A stretch of 64,000 bases of DNA from Saposhnikovia divaricata (Eukaryota > Streptophyta > Magnoliopsida > Apiales > Apiaceae), in the NCBI GenBank assembly GCA_036435485.1, contig CM071598.1:138612148-138676147 (forward strand), in the 5' to 3' direction. The notes beneath the pieces are model-generated. The model was not told the origin of the DNA. It worked only from the letters and a program-made list of their open reading frames with translations, and searched no databases. Of this stretch, positions 22,378 through 34,803 are shown piece after piece. Every line of letters begins with the position of its first letter. Position 1 is the stretch's first letter. The translations under genes were made by a program, and so were the position numbers.

Positions 22378-23149
22378 GCCTTCGTTATCTTTGATAAATA
22401 AACTCTAATCTTCATGATATGCTTTATGATTTGAGAAAGTTAATTCACATCAATATGATAAGTGAGGCATTCTCAACTGGAAACTACTGTATAAAAGAAG
22501 GTTGAAGGTTTAAGTCCTTTAAATGCATTTGACTATCAGCATAGTAATGACCTCAGGCAAAACTCTACTTCTCTTTAGAAAAGAAAAAATTAAGCCATCA
22601 TGTTTTTTTACCTGACTGGTTAAGTGGAAGTGCTGAAGGTCGGAGCAACAACACTTCTAAAAGATAAACAATTACAAAAATGTTTATTCCACAACTGCTT
22701 TTCTAAGTTTTACTTTTGATACATATATTGCACATTTGCACTTCAACGTACAATCATTAAATTTAAATTATATTGTTGCTAGAAGAGAGAAGGGGGGGAA
22801 AAAAAAATTAACACAAGGTAAGCTGTGTTGGGCATTAATATAAATTAGAAAAGCAAAATTATAGTGAAATTACTTGACAAAACGATTATTGACCTAGTCA
22901 GGTTGTGAAAATCATTGTACCAAGTTCTAAACGCACGATGAGAAAGAACACAAAGGCTAGGGACCAAGAAAGAAAGAAAAATACTAAAAGTCAACCTTGC
23001 AAAAAACAAGGACAATCCGATCACAGAGGACCTGCTGCTCGAGGCTCAACTCTCAAGCCTTTTGGATACCAACTAGATAAACTGTTTGATTTGGAGAGAA
23101 GTGACCAGGATAAAAATAGAAACTGGAAATTTTAAAGTGAATATATGAC
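22378..23149. other. intergenic, nothing recognised
   Basis: Lies between the amidase stop and the left end of the MULE. AT-rich, with no domain-bearing frame. A 76-codon frame at 22905-23135 begins at GTG, is lysine-rich and low-complexity, and has no support. Confidence 0.5.
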
Positions 23150-23226
23150 CGGTTAAATAGCAGTTACATAACTGTAGTCACTATCAACTTTCAAGTGGGT
23201 AATCAAGTTAAAAAAAGCTTACAGTC
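23150..23226 (+). repeat. MULE left terminal inverted repeat
   Basis: About 76 bp match the inverted right end with a handful of mismatches, through CTGTAGTCACTATCAACTT and GTTAAAAAAGCTTACA. The element's plus-strand gene starts about 230 bp inside, so this repeat probably holds its promoter. Confidence 0.9.
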
Positions 23227-23613
23227 AACTAATTGAACATCACAAAACTTTCAAGTTGATAACTATCGTGAGAACCGTTTAATATTTGACGTTTGGCTGA
23301 CATGGATTGGCTTACATGGCAACCTCTACAAAACAGTTGAACCTCTACAAAACTTATCTAACCCGACCCATTTCCTCAATATAGATGTTAGGGATTTAGA
23401 TTGAGCTCTCATTTTTTTCTCTTTTATCCCAAATCTTTTACCTTTCTCTTCTTACAAGTATGAGCTCTTCCAACTCTAATAGCACCTTCCGTGGAGATCG
23501 AAGAATTACAAGGTCGAATGGAATGGGAGTTGTGAATTGTAACTGCGGGATTGAAGCTGGTGTTTGGGCAGCTTGGAAATCTGGAACAAAAAATCCAGGA
23601 CGAAGGTTCTATG

Positions 23614-25078
23614 TGATAAGTGGATTTTATATCCACTTGGATCGCTTAATTTCGGCTTAAATTGATTGTCTTGAACTCGAGTTGTTGTAGATTTGATGTG
23701 TTTTGCTTAGTTGTGCAGGATTACGAGAATGTTGACTAAGGTGGATGCTTTTATAATTTTTTGGGAATTAATTGATTAAAATTCGGATTTTCGAGAAGGG
23801 TTGCACAGTTTACACTGTTTTGGCCATATCTTGAGTTCTAGAAGTCCGTTTTAGGCCCGTAAGCAGTCCACGCGAAGATAACGAGATTTCCTATCATTCT
23901 AAGATAGTCCAGAGGTCCAATTACGTGGGGAACGTTCCAGAAAATTTGAAGAAAAGTCAGCCACGAATTTTCCTTACAAAACATAATCAAATTAGGAAAC
24001 GTATCTTGCAGAAATTCTATTATAATTCTGTTTTGTATTTTCTTGCTGGGCAAGACTTGTAGTGCCTATATAAACACATCATACCGTGTAATTTGGATCA
24101 GATTATTATTATTGTAATGTAGAATTGCAAGAGAGAAGAGTGGAGAAGGATTCAAGCTCGGTGACAAGCAAGATCTAGATCTACTTCAACTTTTGTAAAC
24201 TTTGGATAATAGATTTGTTTTCTCAACTCTTGTTTTTATTAATATTATTACTTCTTTATTTTATATCTTGTTTAATATCATGTTTTCAATTAATCCCATG
24301 GTGACGAACGGTTCAATTATGAACTAATCGTTGTCATGGGATTCTAATGGATTTATCTATGTAGCTTAGTAGTTTATATGCTTTAAAGATTTATGTGTGG
24401 TGAATTCTTGATATCCTTGTATGGTTGTGTTTCATGTGTTTAGATGCGTCGCGAACATCTAATTTGTTAATCTCTTGCTAAACGAGAGTGGATCTTGAGA
24501 TTTAGAACTTGCCATGCTAGCATAGGATAGGTTGATGTTTTAACATCATGATTTGTGGCGTAAATAGAGATATTATGCTACCCTATGTGATCTAAGTGGA
24601 TAACTTGTGCTTAAACCTTTATGTTTTCAAATTCTATAGAGATATAGGGTCTAAACATAATTGGTGTCTACCCATCTTCTATCTCTTTTGTGGATGCATG
24701 CGTAGTTTGGTATTAGTATACCGAGAGGTAGCTTTTACTTGTTTCGTGTTATCCGATCAGATATCAACCCCATCACATGTATTGATTAAAGGCTGCGACT
24801 CTAAGTGAAGTAGATAATGAAATTAGGATTCCATGTTTTATCTCATATAAGTAATTCATATTAAATTCTCATTAGTTAATTATTCTTAGTTTAATAATTT
24901 GCTTCCGAGTTAATTTAGAAAATTAAAACCTCATTCTTGTTATTTGTCTTAGCAGTGGATTAAAACTAAACATTGTTGCATAGGCATATTTACTGATTGA
25001 ACTTAACCAGATCTCTGCGGAACGAACCTTAATTATATTACTTGTGACTACGTGCGCTTGCGTAATTTTGTGCTAACA
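23614..25078 (+). repeat. Athila 5' LTR
   Basis: Starts TGATAAGTGGAT and ends GCTAACA. The first bases form a small hairpin (GTGGAT ... ATCCAC). No long frame. Part of the left half is AT-rich; a TATA-like TATATAAAC lies at about 24067. Confidence 0.93.
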
Positions 25079-25084
25079 AGTTTT

Positions 25085-25102
25085 TGGCGCCGCTGCCGGG
25101 GA
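25085..25102 (+). other. Athila primer binding site (tRNA-Asp type)
   Basis: TGGCGCCGCTGCCGGGGA, six bases after the LTR end. This is the primer site characteristic of the Athila lineage. Confidence 0.9.
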
Positions 25103-25216
25103 TCATCGGTGTTTTGTTTAGTTTATGTGCTTGTCATCAGTGGTCGTTAGCGTTCACTGACTCGGATTTCTTACTTAGTTGTTTGTTTCGTTGTGTTTTC
25201 AGGTACTTGAACGTGT

Positions 25217-28200
25217 ATGCGAACACGTTTGCAGGCTCGTAAGGAAAAACTGGCAGAAGACGGTCTTGTAGTAGATAATCAGAAAGAGGAACTTGAAACT
25301 ACTGTAGAGATGGCAGATTTACCAGCAGCAGTTAAGGCTTTGAAGGACTATTCGCAGCCGAAGATTACTGACATACAATCTAGTATTGTCAGGCCAGCTA
25401 TTGCAGCGAATAACTTTGAGATCAAGCCGAGCACAATTCAGATGGTGCAGAATTCGGTTCAGTTTGGGGGGGCTTCGACAGAGGATCCTAATATGCACAT
25501 CAGGGACTTTATCGAGATCTGCGACACTTTCAAATTTAATGGTGTGTCGGATGATGCTATCAAGTTGAGGCTTTTCCCATTCTCCTTAAGGGATAAGGCT
25601 AAGGGCTGGTTACATTCTCTACCAGCTGGTTCCATTACTACATGGGATGATCTTGCTCAGAAGTTTCTTACTAAATTCTTCCCTATGGCGAAAACTGCAG
25701 CAATAAGGAACCAGTTAACTCAATTTCAACAGCAATCTGGCGAATCTTTGTGTGAGGCTTGGGAACGTTATAAGGAGATGCTACGAAGGTGCCCTCATCA
25801 TGGCATGCCTGATTGGATGGTTATTAATGGTTTCTACAATGGGTTGGGAGCACAGTCTAGGCCTTTGCTAGATGCAGCATCTGGTGGAGCTCTGTGGGCG
25901 AAGAGCTATGAGGAAGCTTATGATCTTATTGAGATGATGGCTGCTAACGAATATCAGAATCCAACACAGAGGCTTTCTCAAGGTAAGGTAGCAGGTATTC
26001 TTGAAGTTGACACAGCTTCAGCTATTGCAGCTCAGTTGAAGGCTCTTTCGATGAAGGTGGATTCTCTTGCTAATTATGGAGTTCAGCAGGTTGCTAGTGT
26101 TTGTGAGCTATGTGCGGGCGCACATGAAACGAATCAGTGTGCTATCTCTTCTGAATCAGCACAGTTCGTAAGTAATTTTCAGAGACCTGCTGCACCAGTA
26201 CCAGCCACCTATCATCCAAATAACAGGAATCATCCTAACTTCAGCTGGAGTAACAACCAAGGTGCTCAACAACCTCAGCCCTATCAGCAGTTTCAGGGTC
26301 AGCAAGCAAGGCCATTCAATCAAGGTTATCAGCAGCAGTATGCTCCAAAGCAATCATATCAACCTCCGGGATTTCAGCAGCAACAGCCCCAGGCTCAGGC
26401 GGGGCAATCTTCTAATGAAAAATCAGATGATGTGTGGTTAGCGTTAAAGAACCTACAAGCTGGTCAGAAACTCTTGGAAACTCAGATAGGACAGATTGCA
26501 AGTGCCTTACTTAGTAGGCCTCAAGGAACTCTCCCTAGTGATACGGAAGCAAATCCAGGTAGGAGAGATAGCAAGGAACAGGTGAAGGCTGTGACTTTGA
26601 GATCAGGAAAAGCTATAGCAGGCCCTAAATCAGCAGTAGAAGAAGATGAAGATATTCAGAATCAGCAGGGTGAAAAATCTGTAGTGCCCGAAATTACTCA
26701 ACCTGATTTGATGGCTGATCAGCAAGGTGATGAAGTAGAGAAGAGCAAGGAACCTGTTAAAAATTCAGTGGAGCAGTCTACAAAGAACACTCAGATCTAT
26801 CCTCCTCCTCCTTATCCTAGAAGACTCCAGAAGCAGCAGTTGGACAAGAAGTTTGCTAAGTTCTTAGAGGTGTTCAAGAAGTTGCAGATTAACATTCCCT
26901 TTGCCGAAGCTCTTGAACAGATGCCGAGCTATGCCAAGTTCATGAAGGGGATTCTTTCTCGTAAGTTGAAGCTTGAGGAATTAGAGACCGTTGCTCTAAC
27001 GGAAGAATGCAGTGTTGTGCTGCAACAGAAATTGCCTCCAAAACTAAAGGATCCGGGTAGCTTTACTATTCCATGCACTATTGGTAATTTGTCTTTTGCG
27101 AAGTGCTTGTGTGACTTGGGAGCTAGCATCAATCTCATGCCCTTGTCAGTCTATATGCAACTTGGTCTACCGGAACCAAAGCCTACCAACATCTCTTTGT
27201 AGTTGGCTGATCGTTCAGTTACATATCCTAGAGGCATAGTGGAGGATGTGTTGGTGAAAGTTGACAAACTCATATTTCCTGCTGATTTTGTTATCTTGGA
27301 TTTTGAGGAAGATAAGAAGATTCCCATAATCTTGGGAAGACCATTCTTGGCTACGGGAAAGACTTTGATTGATGTGCAGAAAGGGGAGCTCACCATGAGG
27401 GTGCAAGACCAGAATGTCACTTTCAATGTTTTTAATGCAATGAAACTTCCCTCAGATGAAGAAGAATGTTTGAAGGTGGATTGGGTTGATTCTGCAGTTA
27501 CCATGGAAATGGAGCAGTTACTTAAGTCAGATTCTTTGAAAAAAGTTTTAGTTGGTGACTCTGATTTTGAAGACGAGGAAATAGCCGAGCAATTGCAGTA
27601 GCTAAATTCAGCCCCTTGGAAAAGGAGATTTGATTTGCCTTTTGAATCTCTTGGGTTAGGAGAACTTAAAAATTCGGAGGGGCGCCTGAAACCATCTATT
27701 GAGGAAGCTCCTACACTTGAACTCAAACCACTTCCGGAACATTTGAGGTATGTTTTTCTTGGGGATGCATCTACATTACCTGTTATTATTGCCTCTAACT
27801 TGTCAGCCAGTGCGGAAGAAAAGCTTTTGCGAATTTTGAGGGAGTTCAAGTCAGCAATTGGTTGGACTATAGCAGATATCAAGGGAATCAGCCCTTCTTA
27901 TTGCATGCACAAAATTCTGCTAGAGGAGGGAGCTAAGCCTACTGTTGAGCATCAGCGGAGACTTAATCCGATTATGAAAGAGGTGGTGAAGAAGGAAATT
28001 CTAAAGTGGCTTGATGCGGGTATTATCTATCCTATCTCAGACAGTTCTTGGGTGAGCCCGGTTCAATGTGTGCCAAAGAAAGGAGGCATGACAGTTGTTG
28101 CTAATGAAAAGAATGAGCTCATCCCTACTCGAACAGTCACGGGGTGGAGAGTTTGCATGGACTATAGGAAGCTAAACAAAGCTACGAGAAAAGATCACTT

Positions 28201-30616
28201 TCCTCTGCCATTCATTGATCAGATGCTAGACAGGTTGGCGGGACACGAGTACTATTGCCTCCTTGATGGATATTCAGGCTACAATCAGATTTGCATTGCT
28301 CCGGAAGATCAAGAGAAGACCACATTCACATGTCCTTTTGGTACCTTTGCTTTCCGACGGGTTTCTTTCGGACTTTGTGGTGCTCCCGCCACTTTTCAAA
28401 GGTGCATGATGGCTATTTTCTCAGACATGATTGGCTCGAATGTGGAGGTTTTTATGGATGACTTCTCAGTTTTTGGTACTTCATATGACGAGTGCTTGCA
28501 TAATCTTGGCTTGGTTTTGAAACGTTGTGTGGAGACTAACTTGGTGCTTAATTGGGAGAAGTGTCACTTCATGGTGCGAGAGGGAATTATTCTTGGGCAC
28601 AAGGTATCCGGTAGAGGACTTGAGGTGGATAGGGCTAAGGTGGAAACAATCGAAAATCTTCCTCCACCTATCTCTGTTAAAGGAATTCGCAGTTTTCTTG
28701 GTCATGCGGGTTTCTATCGGCGATTCATCAAAGACTTCTCAAAAATTTCTAAACCCTTGTGCAATCTCTTGGAGAAGGATGTTCCTTTCAAGTTTGATGA
28801 TGAGTGTCTTGCAGCTTTTGAGCTCTTGAAGAAGAAATTGACTACTACGCCAGTCATCACTGCACCTAATTGGGAAGAACCGTTCGAACTGATGTGTGAT
28901 GCTAGTGACTATGCTGTTGGAGCTGTGCTTGGTCAAAGGAAGGATAGAATTTTTCATGTGGTTTACTGTGCTAGTAAAACCCTCAATGATGCACAGCTGA
29001 ACTACACTACTACGGAGAAGGAGTTGCTAGCAGTTGTATATGGTTTCGAGAAATTCAGGTCTTATTTGCTTGGTACGAAGGTGATTGTGTATACGGATCA
29101 TGCTGCAATTCGATATCTCATGTCGAAGAAGGATTCAAAGCCTAGATTGATTCGTTGGGTGCTTCTTTTGCAAGAATTCGATGTGGAAATCAAGGATAGG
29201 AAGGGCACGGAAAATCAAGTAGCGGATCATCTCTCACGCTTAGAGGACCACGGTAAGGATTCGCATAACAAAGCTCTTATTAATGAATCTTTTCCAGATG
29301 AGCAGCTTTTTGGAGTGCAAGGTGAAGAGCCATGGTTTGCAGATTATGTGAACTATTTGGTGAGCAATGTTATTCCTCCGGAATTTTCTTATGCTCAAAA
29401 GAAGAAGTTTCTGCATGATGTGAAGTGGTACCGTTGGGACGAGCCATTCTTGTTTAAGCTTGGTGTGGATCAGATTTTGAGGAGGTGCATTCCGTATAGT
29501 GAAACGGAAGGTATTTTGCATGATTGTCATTCTACCACATATGGAGGCCATTACGGTGGTGATAAAACAGCTCAGAAAGTACTTCAAGCGGGATTCTATT
29601 GGCCAACTCTGTTTAAAGATTCTCATAGGTTCGTGATGAGTTGTGATCGATGTCAAAGGGTTGGTAATATTTCCAGGAGGAACGAGATGCCTCTTAGTAC
29701 GATCCTTGAAGTTGAGATTTTTGATGTGTGGGGAATTGATTTCATGGGTCCGTTTGTTTCGTCTTGCAATAATCAGTACATTCTTTTAGCAGTGGATTAC
29801 GTGTCTAAATGGGTCGAGGTGAAGGCTTTACCGACCAATGATGCTAAGGTGGTGCTGAATTTTCTTCACAAGCAGATTTTCACGCGTTTTGGAACTCCAA
29901 GAGCTATAATCAGTTATGAGGGGACACACTTTTGTAATCGTCAATTTACTGCTATGATGGCAAGGTATAATGTGACTCATCGTGTTGCCACAGCTTATCA
30001 TCCTCAAACTAATGGTCAAGCGGAGGTTTCGAATCGCGAGATCAAGAGAATTCTCGAGAAAGTGGTAAATCCATCAAGGAAGGATTGGTCTTTGAAGTTA
30101 GACGAAGCGGTTTGGGCGTATAGAACTGCTTACAAGACACCCCTAGGTATGTCTCCTTATCAGTTGGTATTTGGTAAGGCTTGTCATTTGCCGGCAGAGT
30201 TAGAGCACAAGGCCTATTGGGCGTTGAAGAAGTTAAACTTAGATATTTCAGCTGCGGGTGAGAAACGTCTACTTCAGTTAAACGAGCTCGAGGAATTTCG
30301 TGAGCAGGCTTATGAGAATGCTAAGATGTACAAGGAGAAAGTGAAGAGGTGGCATGATAGGAAGTTGGTGCATAAGTCGTTTGTGCCAGGCCAACAGGTT
30401 TTGCTTTATAATTCTCGCCTTAAACTTTTTCCGGGTAAGCTCAAATCAAAGTGGTCGGGTCCGTTTACAGTCAAAACCGTGTTTCCACATGGGGCAGTGG
30501 AGATATTTAGGGGTTCTATTGATGATGCTTTCAAGGTAAATGGACAGAGACTTAAGCCGTATTATGGAGGAATGGTCAACCGCGAGAAGGTTGCTGCAGT
30601 TTTATCTTGTTCGTGA
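25217..30616 (+). pseudogene. Athila gag-pol polyprotein with two amber stops
   Basis: One frame from ATG 25217 to 30616, about 1800 codons, broken only by TAG at 27200-27202 and 27599-27601. Order: gag (Retrotrans_gag, TWDDLAQKFLTKFFP near residue 140), a CCHC-like knuckle CELCAGAHETNQC near residue 295, protease with CDLGASINLMP (active Asp, about residue 635), RT with FMDDFSVFG, RNase H with CDASDYAVGAVLG, integrase zinc finger (GGHYGGDKTA ... CDRCQRVG) and catalytic core. In the core the usual SDGGTHF reads SYEGTHF, so the second catalytic Asp is lost. The first amber lies in the protease, where a glutamine codon is expected; one C-to-T change would give it. Because the LTRs are nearly identical, these lesions were probably present in, or arose soon after, the copied RNA. 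The protein cannot act in cis. Confidence 0.92.
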
Positions 30617-30780
30617 TTTTTCGGAAGAATGTCAAGCTAATGACATTAAACGAGCGCTTCTTGGGAGGCAACCCAAGTGAGGAATTATTTGTTGTGTGAT
30701 AAAAAAAAATGAGTGTTGTGAGTGTGAAAAAAAAAATTAAAAAAATAAAAAAAATAAAAAAATAAAAAAAAATAGGTGTA

Positions 30781-30849
30781 ACGCAGGCTGCACCTGCGTA
30801 ACGCAGGCTGCGCCTGCGTTTCTGTAAGACACGCAGACTGCGCCTGCGT
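30781..30849. repeat. three GC-rich 19-bp palindromes
   Basis: Units at 30781-30799, 30801-30819 and 30831-30849 follow ACGCAGGC-TGC-GCCTGCGT, each an inverted repeat with a 3-base loop. They stand out in the AT-rich surroundings and follow directly after an A-rich tract. Confidence 0.85.
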
Positions 30850-30852
30850 GAC

Positions 30853-31171
30853 GCAACCGTCTCAGAAATCCAAATTTCAATCAATTAATTCTCCAAAAAC
30901 GATAGAAGCATCCACCTTAATCAACATTCTCGTAAATTTGCACAACTAAGCAAAGCACATCAAAACTACAACAAACTTGAGCCCAAGACAATCAATTTAA
31001 GCCGATATGGAACGCTCCAAGTGGATATAAATCCACTTATCACACCCCCAAACTTAAACCGATGCTTGTTCTCAAGCATAAACAATTACAACTAACTAAT
31101 TAGTACCACTTCCGTAGGTGATCACGGTTGCATTTGGCATATGCAACAAGCCCTTTAAACCCCTAGGCAGC
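30853..31171 (-). repeat. inverted copy of an Athila polypurine tract and LTR start
   Basis: Read on the minus strand this matches 32577-32900: CTAGGGGTTTAAAGGGCTTG, the CATATGCCAAATGC stretch, AAGTTTGGGGGTG, then TGATAAGTGGAT and about 190 bp of LTR. Identity is high but clearly lower than between the two LTRs of the element, so it comes from a related, older Athila. Its polypurine tract keeps the canonical form while the element's own has one change (G to T). Confidence 0.82.
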
Positions 31172-32709
31172 GTCTATGGAGCTCGTACACCTTATCCACC
31201 GCCAGATACTGATTCATCCGAGGATGAGGACGAGTAGGTATGTTTCTGCTATCCCTCGTATTTACTTCCATTCAATGCGGACATTGAATATTTTAAGTTT
31301 GGGGGTGGTTTGAGGGATTAGTAGTTGTTGTTGTATATATGTGTTCATGTAGGATATCATGTTTTGCATGCTTAGTAGTAATTCATTCATGTTATGTTCG
31401 TATTATCTACGTTTGTTTCATGTAGGACATTCTGTTTTTATTTATGTATACCATGTGAGTTCATTCTAGTTGCATTATCATGGCATGCATGTTTCATGAT
31501 CCCTTAGAACGAGCTAATTCTGATTGGTAGGTAGGTGTCTAATTGAGTGTGATAATGATGAGTAGAGGGTTGATTTATAGTTTCTATGAAATTGACTTGC
31601 ATGCTTCAGAAACAAAATCTTTTCACAGTCTCATTGGGTGCTTTTGAGCTAGGTTGAGATCATGCTTGTTTGGATGTTTTGAGATTTAATCACTTGATTA
31701 TATTTAGAATTTTCATTATTCCCTTGATGGCCTAGAACAATTAAGTCTAAGTTTGGGGGAAAACAGGGATTTCATGCTTAAATTGTAAATAATTGTCAAT
31801 AATGGCTAGGCGTCAAATGGCTAGTAGCCGGCTCATATTTATATGAGTAGTCTAGGGTTGGAATTGAGAATTCTCATTCCAGATTGCATAGAAAAAAAAA
31901 GCAGAAAGAAGAAAGGAAAAAGGAAAAAAAAAAGAGAAAAAAAAAAAGAAAAGAAAAAAAATGATGTCAATTGTTTATATGCAAAATTAACCAGGGTGAG
32001 CTCTTTAATACTCGAGCAATTAAGTTCGCGGGGACTTTGTGCCTAGTGACCTAAGGCTTTTATAGTCTGGGATCCACTAACCCAACGCTCGCTACATGGG
32101 TATTATTGTATAAGCCTTTCGGGGTCTCATCCATTGCACGGTTAAATAAGCATGTTTGTATATTATGTGTCGTAGTTGTTTAGTAATAAAAGCATGAATT
32201 TCTGTCTACCTTGGATAAGGATGGAGGTGTTCCTAGGTTATGAAGTGTCTACGGTCTATTCTATTTATAAACCTGTGATTGTCTTGACGAAAAGCATGTA
32301 TGATTTTTGACCTAGTTTTGGGAGTATTTCTGATGAGCATTGCACACACGCACGTTTATGTTCATGTATTGTTAGTATACGGGAACTTGGTCGAACTCTA
32401 TTTGGATTTAGTTGCATTCTTTGAGATATTTGCTTGCTCGTTGGTTTTGGTTAGTTTGAAGGGGATCGTTGCATTTTTCATTCTAGTTGCATTCATGCAT
32501 TGCATTGCATTAGGTTAAATGGATTTTGTGGGTACATTCGCTATAGGCCCTCACGAGACCTTACTCGTCCACTAGGGCTGCCTAGGGGTTTAAAGGGCTT
32601 GTTGCATATGCCAAATGCAACCGTGATCACCTACGGAAGTGGTACTAGCTAGTTAGTTAGTTGTAATTGTTTATGCTTGAGGACAAGCATCGGTTTAAGT
32701 TTGTGGGTG

Positions 32710-34174
32710 TGATAAGTGGATTTTATATCCACTTGGATCGCTTAATTTCGGCTTAAATTGATTGTCTTGGACTCGAGTTGTTGTAGATTTGATGTGTTTT
32801 GCTTAGTTGTGCAGGATTACGAGAATGTTGACTAAGGTGGATGCTTTTATAATTTTTTGGGAATTAATTGATTAAAATTCGGATTTTCGAGAAGGGTTGC
32901 ACAATTTACACTATTTTGGCCATATCTTGAGTTCTAGAAGTCCGTTTTAGGCCCGTAAGCAGTCCACGCGAAGATAACGAGATTTCCTATCATTCTAAGA
33001 TAGTCCAGAGGTCCAATTACGTGGGGAACGTTCCAGAAAATTTGAAGAAAAGTCAGCCACGAATTTTCCTTACAAAACATAATCAAATTAGGAAACGTAT
33101 CTTGCAGAAATTCTATTATAATTCTGTTTTGTATTTTCTTGCTGGGCAAGACTTGTAGTGCCTATATAAACACATCATACCTTGTAATTTGGATCAGATT
33201 ATTATTATTGTAACGTAGAATTGCAAGAGAGAATAGTGGAGAAGGATTCAAGCTCGGTGACAAGCAAGATCTAGATCTACTTCAACTTTTGTAAACTTTG
33301 GATAATAGATTTGTTTTCTCAACTCTTGTTTTTATTAATATTATTACTTCTTTATTTTATATCTTGTTTAATATCATGTTTTCAATTAATCCCATGGTGA
33401 CGAACGGTTCAATTATGAACTAATCGTTGTCATGGGATCCTAATGGATTTATCTATGTAGCTTAGTAGTTTATATGCTTTAAAGATTTATGTGTGGTGAA
33501 TTCTTGATATCCTTGTATGGTTGTGTTTCATGTGTTTAGATGCGTCGCGAACATCTAATTTGTTAATCTCTTGCTAAACGAGAGTGGATCTTGAGATTTA
33601 GAACTTGCCATGCTAGCATAGGATAGGTTGATGTTTTAACATCATGATTTGTGGCGTAAATAGAGATATTATGCTACCCTATGTGATCTAAGTGGATAAC
33701 TTGTGCTTAAACCTTTATGTTTTCAAATTCTATAGAGATATAGGGTCTAAACATAATTGGTGTCTACCCATCTTCTATCTCTTTTGTGGATGCATGCGTA
33801 GTTTGGTATTAGTATACCGAGAGGTAGCTTTTACTTGTTTCGTGTTATCCGATCAGATATCAACCCCATCACATGTATTGATTAAAGGCTGCGACTCTAA
33901 GTGAAGTAGATAATGAAATTAGGATTCCATGTTTTATCTCATATAAGTAATTCATATTAAATTCTCATTAGTTAATTATTCTTAGTTTAATAATTTGCTT
34001 CCGAGTTAATTTAGAAAATTAAAACCTCATTCTTGTTATTTGTCTTAGCAGTGGATTAAAACTAAACATTGTTGCATAGGCATATTTACTGATTGAACTT
34101 AACCAGATCTCTGCGGAACGAACCTTAATTATATTACTTGTGACTACGTGCGCTTGCGTAATTTTGTGCTAACA
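32710..34174 (+). repeat. Athila 3' LTR
   Basis: Same length as the 5' LTR. Differences I noticed include tcttgGactc for tcttgAactc, cacaAtttacactAtttt for cacaGtttacactGtttt, ataccTtg for ataccGtg, gtaaCgtag for gtaaTgtag, gagaaTag for gagaaGag and ggatCcta for ggatTcta. Confidence 0.93.
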
Positions 34175-34803
34175 CTATGGTTGCAGCAGATATAAGGATA
34201 TGAGAAGATGCAATTTTTTTCTGTGGCGTGATCCGGAATATACTGATCGAGGTAGAGAAGTAGTTATGGAACTGCTGCATGAATTGTCGATGAGAAAGGA
34301 GGAAATTGAAATGCTGAAAAATAAGCTGGCCATGGAAGATGAAGAACTAGTGAAGAGGCATGAAGTGCAGATTGATGATGATGATTGTGTGAGCAGATTG
34401 GAAAAGCTGGAGAAAAAATGCAGAATACAACTTTGGGAGTTTGGTTATTTTTTTGTTCTTGTATCTTTGGTGTTTGTATTTGGATGTGTAAGTTATGATT
34501 CTTGTAATGAATTTTGCAGAATTTTGCATAATTAATTTGGAAGTGATGTTGTTACTGTATATCTTTTTTTATTCGAACATGATAAATTTTGTATAACCAT
34601 CAAACAAATCATAAACTCCACAAAAAATAGATGCCAAAAGATACATCATATTGCATAGATAAATAAAGGTCTTGCCAGTTAAAGGTCCTGCCATTCATTG
34701 TGTAGTTACAACCAAAATATTTAACACATATCCATCATTCAAGACATTGAACAAACTACAAAAGACATTAGGTCCCAACTATCATATTAGAAAACATTTG
34801 TCG

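Larger units (their letters stand above)
30617..32709 (+). other. Athila 3' non-coding region
   Basis: Begins with the family-typical GCGCTTCTTGGGAGGCAACCC just after pol, then an A-rich tract (30706-30775), a GC-rich palindrome cluster, an inverted LTR-like segment and AG-rich DNA near 31890-31960. Polypurine-like AAGTTTGGGGG words occur at 31295 and 31749 as well as the functional position at the end. No envelope-like frame is present. Confidence 0.8.
23614..34174 (+). mobile_element. Athila-lineage Ty3/Gypsy retrotransposon, 10,561 bp, young insertion
   Basis: Two LTRs of identical length (1465 bp, 23614-25078 and 32710-34174) are flanked by the perfect duplication CTATG (23609-23613, 34175-34179). 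The primer site TGGCGCCGCTGCCGGGGA is the tRNA-Asp-type site of Athila. Gag-pol is one frame, followed by 2.1 kb of non-coding DNA that ends in AAGTTTGTGGGTG, a variant of the usual Athila polypurine tract. By eye I found about seven differences between the LTRs, roughly 99.5% identity, which means a recent insertion. The coding frame nevertheless carries inactivating changes. Confidence 0.95.
23460..34535 (+). pseudogene. MULE-borne GRF-type zinc-finger protein, split by the Athila insertion
   Basis: The 5' part (23460-23613) encodes 51 residues from a good ATG; the 3' part (34180-34535) continues the same frame exactly when the Athila and one copy of its CTATG duplication are removed, giving 169 residues in all. 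The joined frame has the GRF zinc finger: the paired cysteines in NCNCG, WKSGTKNPGRRFY, then a Cys and RRCNFFLWRDPEY. The insertion falls directly between RRFY and the third zinc ligand. A coiled coil follows (roughly residues 80-130, GREVVMELLHELSMRKEEIE) and a C-terminal membrane segment (FFVLVSLVFVFG). GRF fingers bind single-stranded nucleic acid in several repair proteins; small plant versions have no assigned role. The reading frame was intact until the insertion. Confidence 0.87.

Noticed and set aside
22905..23135. 76-codon lysine-rich frame beside the MULE
   Set aside because: GTG start, low complexity, no splice or promoter context, no match recognised.
23838..24053. 71-codon frame found identically in both Athila LTRs (also 32934-33149)
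   Set aside because: Identity reflects the LTR pair and not coding constraint; no domain recognised.
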